Source of the DNA: Pseudomonas mendocina
Lineage (GTDB): Bacteria > Pseudomonadota > Gammaproteobacteria > Pseudomonadales > Pseudomonadaceae
Direction: 5' to 3'
NCBI RefSeq assembly: GCF_900636545.1
Contig: NZ_LR134290.1
Location: 2,542,001 to 2,606,000, forward strand
Length of the DNA: 64,000 nucleotides
Shown here: piece by piece, positions 50,595-58,337 of the stretch
How the letters are laid out: each line of letters opens with the position of its first letter
Position numbering within the stretch: position 1 is the stretch's first letter
The notes under the pieces: model-generated
The model's input: only the letters and a program-made list of their open reading frames with translations
Database searches by the model: none
What the model was told of the DNA's origin: nothing
Position numbers and translations under genes: made by a program

Positions 50595-50673
50595 TTCGCG
50601 GACAAGTCCGCTCCCACAAGGGGCTGCACCAGAGGCCTTTGGCGTGGGCTGTGGGAGCGGACTTGTCCGCGAA
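50595..50673. repeat. REPIN-like pair of inverted REP sequences
   Basis: TTCGCGGACAAGTCCGCTCC followed by CAC (50595-50617) returns as an exact reverse complement at 50651-50673, separated by 33 bases. Each arm is itself palindromic (GCGGACAAGTCCGC). This is the standard GCGGACAAGTCCGCTCCCAC REP sequence of Pseudomonas in its mobile, inverted-pair form. Confidence 0.9.
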
Positions 50674-50688
50674 GCTGTCGTGCTCAAA

Positions 50689-51123
50689 TCACTGGCCGTA
50701 CCTGGGAACTGGCATCTGCTCCGAGCCGGGGCCGAGCGGCTGGCCGTAGCTGAATTCAACATAGTTGCCGGCCGGGTCACGCATGCCGCAGTAATAACCA
50801 ACCGGATAGGGCTCATCACGTGGCGCCCAGATCAGGCAACCCTCGCGCTCGGCCAGGGCGGCAATGCGGTCGACCTCCTCGCGGCTGCCCAGGGCGAAGC
50901 CGAAGTGACTGTAGTCGTTGGCCGCCAGGTTACGGTCCTCACCGCCGGGCATGATGACGAAGATGAACTGGTGTTCCTTGCCCGGCTCGGCCATCCAGAC
51001 GATACGCGTGCCCTTGCCAGGGCGCTCGTGGATCACCTGCATGCCGCAAAATTGCTGATAGAACGCGATGCAGGCATCGAGATCGGGAACGTGCAGGGCG
51101 AGATGAGTCAGGGTAGGGCGCAT
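50689..51123 (-). CDS. VOC/glyoxalase-family protein
   Basis: 144 residues from the ATG at 51123 behind a perfect AGGAGGT; an upstream in-frame GTG is not needed. Two beta-alpha-beta-beta-beta VOC modules with metal ligand candidates His in LTHLALHVPD and Glu in GNYVEFSYGQ. The layout suggests lactoylglutathione lyase or a related isomerase or dioxygenase. Divergent from gor, which supplies glutathione in reduced form, so a glutathione-linked role is reasonable but inferred. Confidence 0.85.
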   Translation of the reverse strand: MRPTLTHLALHVPDLDACIAFYQQFCGMQVIHERPGKGTRIVWMAEPGKEHQFIFVIMPGGEDRNLAANDYSHFGFALGSREEVDRIAALAEREGCLIWAPRDEPYPVGYYCGMRDPAGNYVEFSYGQPLGPGSEQMPVPRYGQ

Positions 51124-51192
51124 ATCCACCTCCTGCTTTCAGCTTAGTGCTGGCCTTTACGGTATGCTCCTCATCTGCCAAGGAGATACCTC

Positions 51193-52551
51193 ATGAGTTA
51201 CGACTTCGACCTGTTCGTGATCGGCGCCGGTTCCGGCGGCGTGCGTGCGGCGCGCTTCGCCGCTGGTTTTGGCGCTCGCGTCGCGGTCGCCGAGAGCCGC
51301 TACCTGGGCGGCACCTGCGTCAACGTCGGCTGCGTACCGAAGAAACTGCTGGTGTACGGTGCGCATTTCTCCGAGGACTTCGAGCAGGCCTCGGGTTTCG
51401 GCTGGTCGCTCGGCGAGGCGAACTTCGACTGGGCGACATTGATCGCCAACAAGAACCGCGAAATCGAGCGCCTCAATGGCATCTACCGCAATCTATTGAC
51501 CAACAGTGGCGTCAGCCTGTTCGAAGGCCATGCGCGCATCGTCGATGCCCATACCGTCGAGGTCAATGGCCAGCGCCACAGCGCCGAGCGCATCCTCATC
51601 GCCACCGGTGGCTGGCCGCAGATCCCCGACATTCCCGGTCGCGAGCACGCCATCAGCTCCAACGAAGCCTTCTTCCTCAAGCAACTGCCCAAGCGTGTGC
51701 TGGTGGTCGGCGGTGGCTATATCGCCGTGGAGTTCGCCTCGATCTTCCATGGCCTGGGCGCTCGGACTTCGCTGCTGTATCGCGGCGACTTGTTCCTGCG
51801 CGGTTTCGACGGTGCGGTGCGCGAGCACCTGCGCGACGAGCTGAGCAAGAAGGGCCTGGACCTGCAGTTCAATGCCGACATCGCCAGCATCGAACGCAAG
51901 GCTGACGGCAGCCTCGCGGCCACACTCAAGGATGGCCGCGTGCTGGAGGCCGACTGTGTGTTCTATGCCACCGGTCGCCGCCCGATGCTCGACAACCTTG
52001 GCCTGGAGAACGTCGAGGTCAAGCTGGACAAGCGGGGCTACATCGAAGTCGATGATCTGTTCCAGACGTCCACGCCGTCGATTCTCGCCCTGGGCGATGT
52101 GATCGGCCGCGTGCAGTTGACCCCGGTCGCGCTGGCCGAAGGCATGGCCGTGGCGCGGCGGCTGTTCAAGCCCGAGGAATATCGTCCGCTGGACTACCGC
52201 ATGATCCCCACCGCCGTTTTCAGCCTGCCGAACATCGGCACCGTTGGCCTCAGCGAAGAGCAGGCCATCGAAGACGGCCACAAGGTCAAGGTCTTCGAGA
52301 GCCGCTTCCGCCCGATGAAGCTGACGCTCACGGAAAACCCGGAGCGCACCCTGATGAAGCTGGTGGTCGATGCCGACAGCGACCGTGTGCTCGGCTGCCA
52401 CATGGTCGGCCCGGAGGCGGGTGAGATCATCCAGGGCCTGGCCATCGCGCTCAAGGCTGGTGCGACCAAGCAGATCTTCGACGAGACCATCGGCGTGCAC
52501 CCGAGCGCCGCCGAGGAGTTCGTCACCCTGCGTACGCCGGTCAGCCGTTGA
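51193..52551 (+). CDS. gor: Glutathione-disulfide reductase
   Basis: 452 residues. FAD motif [11 protein letters not shown] at 11-21, redox-active Cys42-Cys47 ([13 protein letters not shown]), NADPH fold [10 protein letters not shown] and the C-terminal catalytic HPSAAEE. Keeps glutathione reduced with NADPH. The TRIC-family gene follows 7 bp later. Confidence 0.96.
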   Translation: MSYDFDLFVIGAGSGGVRAARFAAGFGARVAVAESRYLGGTCVNVGCVPKKLLVYGAHFSEDFEQASGFGWSLGEANFDWATLIANKNREIERLNGIYRNLLTNSGVSLFEGHARIVDAHTVEVNGQRHSAERILIATGGWPQIPDIPGREHAISSNEAFFLKQLPKRVLVVGGGYIAVEFASIFHGLGARTSLLYRGDLFLRGFDGAVREHLRDELSKKGLDLQFNADIASIERKADGSLAATLKDGRVLEADCVFYATGRRPMLDNLGLENVEVKLDKRGYIEVDDLFQTSTPSILALGDVIGRVQLTPVALAEGMAVARRLFKPEEYRPLDYRMIPTAVFSLPNIGTVGLSEEQAIEDGHKVKVFESRFRPMKLTLTENPERTLMKLVVDADSDRVLGCHMVGPEAGEIIQGLAIALKAGATKQIFDETIGVHPSAAEEFVTLRTPVSR

Positions 52552-52558
52552 GGGCCGC

Positions 52559-53182
52559 ATGGAAAAGCTTTTCTATGTCGCCGACCTGTTCGGCGTGGCG
52601 GTGTTCGCCATCACCGGGGCATTGATGGCGGGGCGCAAGTCCATGGACCTGTTCGGCGTGCTGGTGATGGCCATCGTCACCGCACTGGGTGGCGGTACGC
52701 TGCGTGACCTGATCCTGGACAACCATCCGGTCAGCTGGATTCGCGACGACACCTACATTCTCGTCGCGTCCCTGGCGGCACTGGGCACAGTGGCCTGGGT
52801 GCGCATGACCCGGCCAATTCATGAAAAGGGCCTGCTGATCGCCGATGCCTTCGGCCTGGCCGTGTTCACCGTGTATGGCACCGAGCTGGCGTTGCAGAAC
52901 GGCACACCGATCAGCACTGCAGTGATCATGGGGGTGATGACCGGCGTGGTCGGCGGGGTGATTCGTGATGTGCTGTGCAACGAGATCCCGCTGATCTTCC
53001 AGAAGGAAATCTACGCTACCGCCTGCATCGCCGGGGCGCTCACCTTCATCGGTCTGCGCGCCCTGGGTACGCCGCACTGGCTGGATACCGCCGCGGCGAT
53101 GTTCGTGGTGTTGGCAGCGCGGCTGGCGGCGATCCACTGGCACCTTGGCTTGCCGCGCTTCCACCTGCTCGACCGGCATTGA
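52559..53182 (+). CDS. TRIC-family (UPF0126) membrane protein, YicG-like
   Basis: 207 residues from the ATG at 52559. Seven hydrophobic segments arranged as two repeats, each containing the glycine-rich family motif (TALGGGTLRDLILDNHPVSW; GVVGGVIRDVLCNEIPLIF). Prokaryotic TRIC proteins are cation channels, and YicG was linked to glycine uptake in E. coli; the actual substrate is unknown here. Probably cotranscribed with gor. Confidence 0.92.
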   Translation: MEKLFYVADLFGVAVFAITGALMAGRKSMDLFGVLVMAIVTALGGGTLRDLILDNHPVSWIRDDTYILVASLAALGTVAWVRMTRPIHEKGLLIADAFGLAVFTVYGTELALQNGTPISTAVIMGVMTGVVGGVIRDVLCNEIPLIFQKEIYATACIAGALTFIGLRALGTPHWLDTAAAMFVVLAARLAAIHWHLGLPRFHLLDRH

Positions 53183-53196
53183 GCATGACTGCAAGT

Positions 53197-53222
53197 CTGG
53201 TAGTGCCTGTCGGCACTACCAG
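53197..53222 (+). terminator. Hairpin after the TRIC gene
   Basis: Perfect 11-bp arms CTGGTAGTGCC (53197-53207) and GGCACTACCAG (53212-53222), 4-base loop. No T tract follows, so termination is likely but not certain. Confidence 0.65.
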
Positions 53223-53379
53223 CTGCATGGCGCCTGCTGGTCCCCATCTGATCTGAGGCCTGCCATGACGGCAGCCGGGACGCGTGCAACACGCGTCCGC
53301 TCCGGTCGATACAGCATGGGAAATTTTCTTCTGATGTTTGCCTTCGACGGTAGGTCATAGGTTTCAGGAGGAGACCAAC

Positions 53380-53871
53380 ATGCACCTACCTGAACAAAGC
53401 AGTCGCGACGCCCCCGTAGAGGAAAACATGGCCCTGCAGGTCCGTGGCTGGAAGATAGAGCGCCTGGGCTGGTATGGCCTGCTGCTGATCATGGCCCTGG
53501 CACTGGCCGGGCTGTTTTCCAAAGGGCCGCTCAGTCATGTTCAGGCCGGTGGCGCGCAGGATGCGCTCCAGGTGGAATACCAGCGTTTTGCACGCAATGG
53601 CGCGCATTCGCCACTCAAGGTGAGCCTGCAGGGCACCATGCAACTGCATATCGCCGGCGAACTGCTGGAGGGCTTTTCCATCGAGTCGATCCAACCCGTT
53701 CCGAGGCGTAGCGCCAGCGACGGGGCCGGCGGCCTGATTCTCGATTTCACTGGCGAGGCCGAACGCATCGACGTCAGCCTGAGACTCACCGCTGACGGCT
53801 TGGGGGCTTATCGCTCGACGTTCCATGCAGCGGGCCAGCAGCTCGAACTGAACCAGTTCATCTACCCCTGA
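53380..53871 (+). CDS. Hypothetical single-pass membrane protein
   Basis: 163 residues from the ATG at 53380 with AGGAGGAG ahead of it. A single hydrophobic helix (31-47, WYGLLLIMALALAGLFS) follows a cytosolic N-terminus; the remainder is a predicted beta-rich periplasmic domain (ending AAGQQLELNQFIYP). I do not recognise it by name, but it is immediately upstream (10 bp) of a DUF421 protein, a pairing that suggests a joint membrane role. Confidence 0.82.
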   Translation: MHLPEQSSRDAPVEENMALQVRGWKIERLGWYGLLLIMALALAGLFSKGPLSHVQAGGAQDALQVEYQRFARNGAHSPLKVSLQGTMQLHIAGELLEGFSIESIQPVPRRSASDGAGGLILDFTGEAERIDVSLRLTADGLGAYRSTFHAAGQQLELNQFIYP

Positions 53872-53881
53872 GGAGACGATC

Positions 53882-54331
53882 ATGGATGCGGTATTGCGTG
53901 CCTGCGCCGTCTATCTGGCGCTGCTGATCCTGTTCAAGCTGTCTGGCAGACGCTCGTTGGCGCAACTGACCACCTTCGATTTCGTGCTGCTACTGATCAT
54001 CGGCGAAGCGACTCAGCAGGCACTGCTGGGCGATGACTTCTCCGTTACCAACATGATCCTGGTGGTCACCACTCTGATCGCCCTGGATGTCGGCGCCTCG
54101 CTGCTCAAGCGCCGCAACGACTGGTTGGCGCGCCTGCTCGATGGGTCACCGACCATAATCGTCGAGGACGGCGTGCCGATGCAGTGGCGCATGGACAAGG
54201 CGCGCCTGACTCTCGACGACATCATGGAATCTGCGCGGGAGAGCGGGCTGGAGCGTCTGGACCAGATTCGCTACGCGATCATCGAGCGTAACGGCAAGAT
54301 CTCCATCATCCAGCGACGCGACGAAAAATGA
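53882..54331 (+). CDS. DUF421/YetF-family membrane protein
   Basis: 149 residues, short for the family (YetF is larger). Two or three N-terminal helices (LRACAVYLALLILFKLSGRRSL; FDFVLLLIIGEATQQALLGD; TNMILVVTTLIALDVGASLL), then a cytosolic domain with the signature DGSPTIIVEDG and RMDKARLTLDDIMESARESG. Function unknown. Forms a unit with the preceding hypothetical gene. Confidence 0.88.
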   Translation: MDAVLRACAVYLALLILFKLSGRRSLAQLTTFDFVLLLIIGEATQQALLGDDFSVTNMILVVTTLIALDVGASLLKRRNDWLARLLDGSPTIIVEDGVPMQWRMDKARLTLDDIMESARESGLERLDQIRYAIIERNGKISIIQRRDEK

Positions 54332-54449
54332 GCATGACCGCTCGTCAGCGATTGTCGAGCGAGGCGGAGAAATAGGCTGAACGTCCGCGCAGGGTCCTTT
54401 CTCCAAATCAGTGCACGGGCAATTCTGCCCATCACTGAGGAGAAACGAC

Positions 54450-54617
54450 ATGAGTAACAAGAACCCTGGCAACTTCGCCAACGATCGTGAAAAAGCGTCC
54501 GAAGCCGGCAAGAAGGGCGGCCAGAACAGCGGCGGCAACTTCGCCAATGATCGTCAGAAAGCCTCCGAGGCTGGCCGCAAAGGTGGCCAGAACAGCCACG
54601 GTGGAGGCCGCAGTTGA
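54450..54617 (+). CDS. KGG-repeat stress protein, copy 1
   Basis: 55 residues from the ATG at 54450 behind GAGGAG. Two nearly identical repeats of GNFANDREKASEAGKKGGQN (KGG domain, YciG/GsiB-like); such hydrophilic glycine-rich peptides are abundant in starved or desiccated bacteria. Its first start candidate upstream is spurious. A paralogue sits at 56598-56768, on the other side of galU-2 and an SDR gene. Confidence 0.92.
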   Translation: MSNKNPGNFANDREKASEAGKKGGQNSGGNFANDRQKASEAGRKGGQNSHGGGRS

Positions 54618-54635
54618 TTGATTGCGTAGCCTGGG

Positions 54636-54662
54636 GGAGGCCCACTACGGGCCTCCTTTCCC
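54636..54662 (+). terminator. Terminator of KGG copy 1
   Basis: GGAGGCCC (54636-54643)/GGGCCTCC (54649-54656) followed by TTTCCCTCT. Confidence 0.78.
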
Positions 54663-54761
54663 TCTGCCGCAGCGAAACGCCAAACGCGCGAAATTCCTTG
54701 AACCGCCAGCACTTCAGATAGGTCAAGTTCTATTACCGAGTCATTCAACTGGTAGAGAACC

Positions 54762-55625
54762 ATGATCAAGAAATGTTTGTTCCCCGCAGCCGGTTACGGC
54801 ACCCGTTTTCTTCCCGCTACCAAGTCGATGCCCAAGGAAATGCTCCCGGTAGTCGACACCCCGTTGATCCAGTATGGCGTCGAAGAAGCACTGCAAGCCG
54901 GGCTGCATGAAATTGCCATCGTCACGGGCCGTGGCAAGCGTTCGCTGGAAGACCACTTCGATATCAGCTATGAGCTGGAACACGAGATTTCCAACACCGG
55001 CAAGGAAAAATCCTTGAGCGGTGTGCGCCACTTGATCGACCAATGCACTTTCTCCTATACCCGCCAGATCGAGATGAAAGGCCTCGGTCATGCCATCCTC
55101 ACCGGCCGTTCGCTGATTGGCGACGAGGCGTTCGCCGTGGTGCTGGCCGATGACCTGTGCCTGAACCTGGAAGGCGACGGCGTGCTGGCCCAGATGGTCA
55201 AGCTCTACGAACAGTTCCGCTGCTCCATCGTCGCCATCCAGGAGGTGCCGATGGAGGAGGTTTCGCGTTACGGCGTGATCGCCGGCGAAGCGCTGCGTGA
55301 CGACATCTTCCGCATCGAGCGCATGGTGGAGAAACCCAATCCCGAAGATGCGCCGTCGAACCTGGCGATCATCGGCCGCTACATCCTCACACCGGATATC
55401 TTCGAGCTGATCGAGCAGACCGAACCGGGCAAGAGCGGCGAAATCCAGATCACCGACGCGCTGATGAAACAGGCCCAGCAGGGCTGCGTGCTGGCGTACA
55501 AGTTCAAGGGCCGTCGCTTCGACTGCGGCTCGGCCGAAGGCTATGTGCAGGCCACCAATTTCTGCTTCGAGAACCGCCACAAGACCCACCCGGTGATGGC
55601 CAGCCCACGTCTGCAGGCCGTCTGA
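54762..55625 (+). CDS. galU: UTP-glucose-1-phosphate uridylyltransferase (copy 2)
   Basis: 287 residues, intact active-site motifs (FPAAGYGTRFLPATKSMPKE). It agrees with copy 1 at most positions, with a longer C-terminal end (THPVMASPRLQAV). It is flanked by KGG-repeat and SDR stress genes rather than by ugd, and may be expressed in other conditions, for example to feed UDP-glucose to stress polysaccharides or glycogen/trehalose-like routes. Confidence 0.96.
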   Translation: MIKKCLFPAAGYGTRFLPATKSMPKEMLPVVDTPLIQYGVEEALQAGLHEIAIVTGRGKRSLEDHFDISYELEHEISNTGKEKSLSGVRHLIDQCTFSYTRQIEMKGLGHAILTGRSLIGDEAFAVVLADDLCLNLEGDGVLAQMVKLYEQFRCSIVAIQEVPMEEVSRYGVIAGEALRDDIFRIERMVEKPNPEDAPSNLAIIGRYILTPDIFELIEQTEPGKSGEIQITDALMKQAQQGCVLAYKFKGRRFDCGSAEGYVQATNFCFENRHKTHPVMASPRLQAV

Positions 55626-55651
55626 ACGCTTACCCGAAGGGAGGAGTGAAG

Positions 55652-56506
55652 ATGAACGACAAGACACTGCCCGCTCAGCATCAGGAGCGACAGCCCGGCG
55701 TCGAGCACGCCATGCACCCCGAGCCGGTGTACCTCGCCGACGATTATCGCGCCGCTGGCAAGCTGGCTGGCAAGGTGGCGATCATCACCGGTGGCGACAG
55801 CGGCATCGGCCGCGCCGTCGCCGTGCACTACGCGCTCGAAGGCGCCAAAGTCGCGCTGGTCTATCTCAACGAAGACGCGGACGCACAGAAAACCCTCGAC
55901 GAAGTGAACCGGCATGGCGGCGAAGCCGTCGCCCTGGCCGGTGACGTGGGCGACGGCAACTTCTGCCAGTGCGTGGTCGATGCGGTCATCGCCAAGTGGG
56001 GACGCATCGACATCCTTATCAACAATGCTGGCGAACAGCACCCCGAGCACAACCTCGAGGCACTCGACGAAGCGCAGTGGGAACAGACCTTTCGCACCAA
56101 CATCTTCGCCATGTTCCACCTGACCAAGGTCGCGCTGCAGCACCTGCAGCCGGGCTCGAGCATCATCAACACCAGTTCGGTGACGGCCTACAAGGGCAAT
56201 CCCATGCTGCTCGACTATTCCTCCACCAAGGGGGCGATCACTTCGTTCACCCGGTCGCTGTCGATCAACCTGGCGCCGCGTGGCATACGGGTCAACGGCG
56301 TTGCCCCGGGGCCGATCTGGACGCCGTTGATTCCCTCCACCTTCAGTGCCGAAAAGGTTTCCGAGTTCGGTGCCGACACGCCGCTGGGGCGCCCCGGACA
56401 GCCGTCGGAGGTCGCGCCGGCATTCGTCTATCTGGCCAGTAACGACGCCTCTTACGTCACCGGGCAGATGCTCCATGTAAACGGCGGCAGCGTGGTCAAT
56501 GGCTGA
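55652..56506 (+). CDS. SDR-family oxidoreductase (YghA-like)
   Basis: 284 residues; ATG at 55652 with GGGAGG at good spacing (a GTG at 55646 is too close to it). N-terminal extension with the family's HPEPVYLADDYRAAGKLAGK, then GGDSGIGRAVA, the NAG motif (ILINNAGEQHP), Ser (IINTSSVTAY) and YSSTKGA. This YghA/YdaD/GsiB-island SDR is a general-stress gene in many bacteria. 26 bp downstream of galU-2, so probably cotranscribed. Confidence 0.92.
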   Translation: MNDKTLPAQHQERQPGVEHAMHPEPVYLADDYRAAGKLAGKVAIITGGDSGIGRAVAVHYALEGAKVALVYLNEDADAQKTLDEVNRHGGEAVALAGDVGDGNFCQCVVDAVIAKWGRIDILINNAGEQHPEHNLEALDEAQWEQTFRTNIFAMFHLTKVALQHLQPGSSIINTSSVTAYKGNPMLLDYSSTKGAITSFTRSLSINLAPRGIRVNGVAPGPIWTPLIPSTFSAEKVSEFGADTPLGRPGQPSEVAPAFVYLASNDASYVTGQMLHVNGGSVVNG

Positions 56507-56597
56507 TTAAAAAAGCCTGAACGAGTCGGCGAAGCGCCTGCCTGAAATTAGGTAGAGGCAATAACGCCTCGCGAAAAACTCTCAGGAGGTACCAGCA

Positions 56598-56768
56598 ATG
56601 GCGACCAACAAAAATCCGGGTAACTTCGCAAACGATCGTGAAAAGGCTTCCGAAGCCGGCCGTAAAGGTGGCAAGAACAGCGGCGGCAACTTCGCCAATG
56701 ACCGCCAGAGAGCCTCCGAGGCCGGGCGCAAGGGTGGCCAGAAAAGCCACGGCGCTCGCGACTCGTGA
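56598..56768 (+). CDS. KGG-repeat stress protein, copy 2
   Basis: 56 residues from the ATG at 56598 (MATNKNPGNFAND) behind CAGGAGG. Two repeats of the form GNFANDREKASEAGRKGGKN, followed by SHGARDS. Paralogue of the peptide at 54450. Too short for many ORF callers. Confidence 0.93.
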   Translation: MATNKNPGNFANDREKASEAGRKGGKNSGGNFANDRQRASEAGRKGGQKSHGARDS

Positions 56769-56775
56769 CGCTCAC

Positions 56776-56809
56776 CCTGGGCCCGCTGCTAGCGGGCCCA
56801 GGCTTTTCT
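56776..56809 (+). terminator. Terminator of KGG copy 2
   Basis: Perfect 12-bp arms CCTGGGCCCGCT (56776-56787)/AGCGGGCCCAGG (56791-56802) followed by CTTTTCT. Confidence 0.92.
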
Positions 56810-56845
56810 AACGATGTGATTAGTAGACCTCAGGAGAGCAAGACG

Positions 56846-57316
56846 ATGAATGCCATCGAACTGCTGAAGAAGGACCACGAAACCGTCAAAGACCTGCTGA
56901 GCAAGCTCGAAGAAACCACTGAACGAGCGGTGCAGACGCGCAAGAAGCTGCTGCTCAAGATCGAGCAGGAGCTGAAGATCCATACCGAGCTCGAAGAGCA
57001 GATTTTCTATCCGGCCTTCAGGCAAGCGGGCAGCAAGGACGAAGCGGTGCTGGCCGTCGAAGCGAAGGAAGAGCACCGTGCCGTCGAGGCGCTGGTGTTG
57101 CCCGATATCAAGGAAACACCGCCGTCTACGGTCGAGTTCGCCGGTCGGGTCAAGGTGCTCAAGGAACTACTCGAACACCACATCGAGGAAGAGGAACGCG
57201 ACATGTTCCCTCAGGCCCGCAAGCTGCTGAGCAAACAGCAGCTGGAGCAACTGGGCGAGTCGATGGAAGTGCTGCGCAAGTCGCTGAAGAGCAGCGCGCA
57301 GGCCAAGGCGGCCTGA
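56846..57316 (+). CDS. Hemerythrin-domain protein
   Basis: 156 residues from the ATG at 56846 (MNAIELLKKDHETVKDLLSK). A four-helix HHE bundle with candidate di-iron ligands His11 in KKDHETV, HTELEEQIFYPAF, KEEHRAVEAL and HHIEEEERDMFPQ. Likely an O2/NO/iron-handling cytosolic protein. The charged C-terminal helix is Lys/Ala-rich. It stands next to KGG genes, a frequent stress-region partner. Confidence 0.92.
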   Translation: MNAIELLKKDHETVKDLLSKLEETTERAVQTRKKLLLKIEQELKIHTELEEQIFYPAFRQAGSKDEAVLAVEAKEEHRAVEALVLPDIKETPPSTVEFAGRVKVLKELLEHHIEEEERDMFPQARKLLSKQQLEQLGESMEVLRKSLKSSAQAKAA

Positions 57317-57328
57317 CGCTCAAGGGCG

Positions 57329-57349
57329 GCGCCTGCGCATGGCAGGCGC
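57329..57349. terminator. Hairpin between hemerythrin and methyltransferase genes
   Basis: GCGCCTGC (57329-57336)/GCAGGCGC (57342-57349) between convergent genes; no T tract. Confidence 0.55.
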
Positions 57350-57353
57350 TGCT

Positions 57354-58322
57354 CTAACGCTGGCGCAGGCTGGGTTGATAGGTAAGCCGCAACGCCACGC
57401 AGGCAATACGCTCGGCCTGAGCGTACTCGGGCTTCTGCAACTCCTCGCCGAACACATCCGGATCGATCTCCTGGTAATCCCAGTCCCAGCCGGTATCGCG
57501 CAGCGACAGGCGAATGGCGTTTAGGAACGGGTCCTCGCCGGCGAAGATCGCCACGCCGGTATACAACAGCAGCGTACCGCCAGGTGCCAGGCGTTCCATC
57601 GCCGTATCGAAGATCGCCAGGGACAATCCGGCACCGTGCTTGCCGCCGCCGTGGCGATAGGTTCGCTGTTGCGAGTCGAGCATATAAGGCGGGTTGGCGA
57701 TGATCAGATCGAACTGGCCCGGAACATCCCGCAGCAGGTCGCTGCGCTGTACGCGCAGGTTGTAGATGCCAGCCTGGCGTGCATTCACCGCAGTCATGGC
57801 CAGGGCTTTGTTGTTGATATCCAGCGCCATGACCTCGGCTCCCGGTCGCAGCTGCGCTGCTGTGATCGCACCCGGGCCCGCGCCGCAGCCGATATCGGCG
57901 ATGCGCCGCAGCGGTTGGTTGGCGTGCGCCAGGTAATCGCGCAGCAGGCGGGTGAAGCGGTAGGTATCGGGGCCGAAGAACACCGCGTCGCTTTCCTCGG
58001 TGGGAAAGGGCGAGTGCACATAGAGTTCGTCGCCCAGGCTGGAGAAGCGCACCTGGCTGATCCAGCCCAGAGCGTGAGGCTGCAGTACCTGCGCTTCACG
58101 CATGGCCGCGACGATTTCCTCATCCAGCGTTCCATCGGCGAAAGGCCGGCTCCAACCGAATACGTCGCGCAAATCCTTCGCCCGGGCATTGTCCGGGCGC
58201 TGATTGACCCGCTGGTGGGTGAGCGGCGTAGGCGTGACGAAGTGGTAGCGACGTGCGCGTAGCAAGGTGCCCAGACGCAGCAGGGCGAGGGTTTGGGTGG
58301 CATCGAAGGTCTGTTCGAGCAT
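57354..58322 (-). CDS. Class I SAM-dependent methyltransferase (HemK/PrmC-like)
   Basis: 322 residues. An N-terminal helical region (about 1-130) precedes the Rossmann core, with SAM motif I DIGCGAGPGAITAAQ (about 142-156) and the NPPY motif (DLIIANPPYMLDS) typical of glutamine-N5 and adenine-N6 enzymes. The domain layout resembles PrmC/RlmG-type proteins, but the substrate is not deducible. Confidence 0.87.
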   Translation of the reverse strand: MLEQTFDATQTLALLRLGTLLRARRYHFVTPTPLTHQRVNQRPDNARAKDLRDVFGWSRPFADGTLDEEIVAAMREAQVLQPHALGWISQVRFSSLGDELYVHSPFPTEESDAVFFGPDTYRFTRLLRDYLAHANQPLRRIADIGCGAGPGAITAAQLRPGAEVMALDINNKALAMTAVNARQAGIYNLRVQRSDLLRDVPGQFDLIIANPPYMLDSQQRTYRHGGGKHGAGLSLAIFDTAMERLAPGGTLLLYTGVAIFAGEDPFLNAIRLSLRDTGWDWDYQEIDPDVFGEELQKPEYAQAERIACVALRLTYQPSLRQR

Positions 58323-58337
58323 AAGCGGGCTCCTGAG

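Noticed and set aside
54450..56768. Possible CRISPR-like repeats (KGG DNA repeats)
   Set aside because: The repeats are in-frame protein repeats within two small genes, with no regular spacers and no cas genes.
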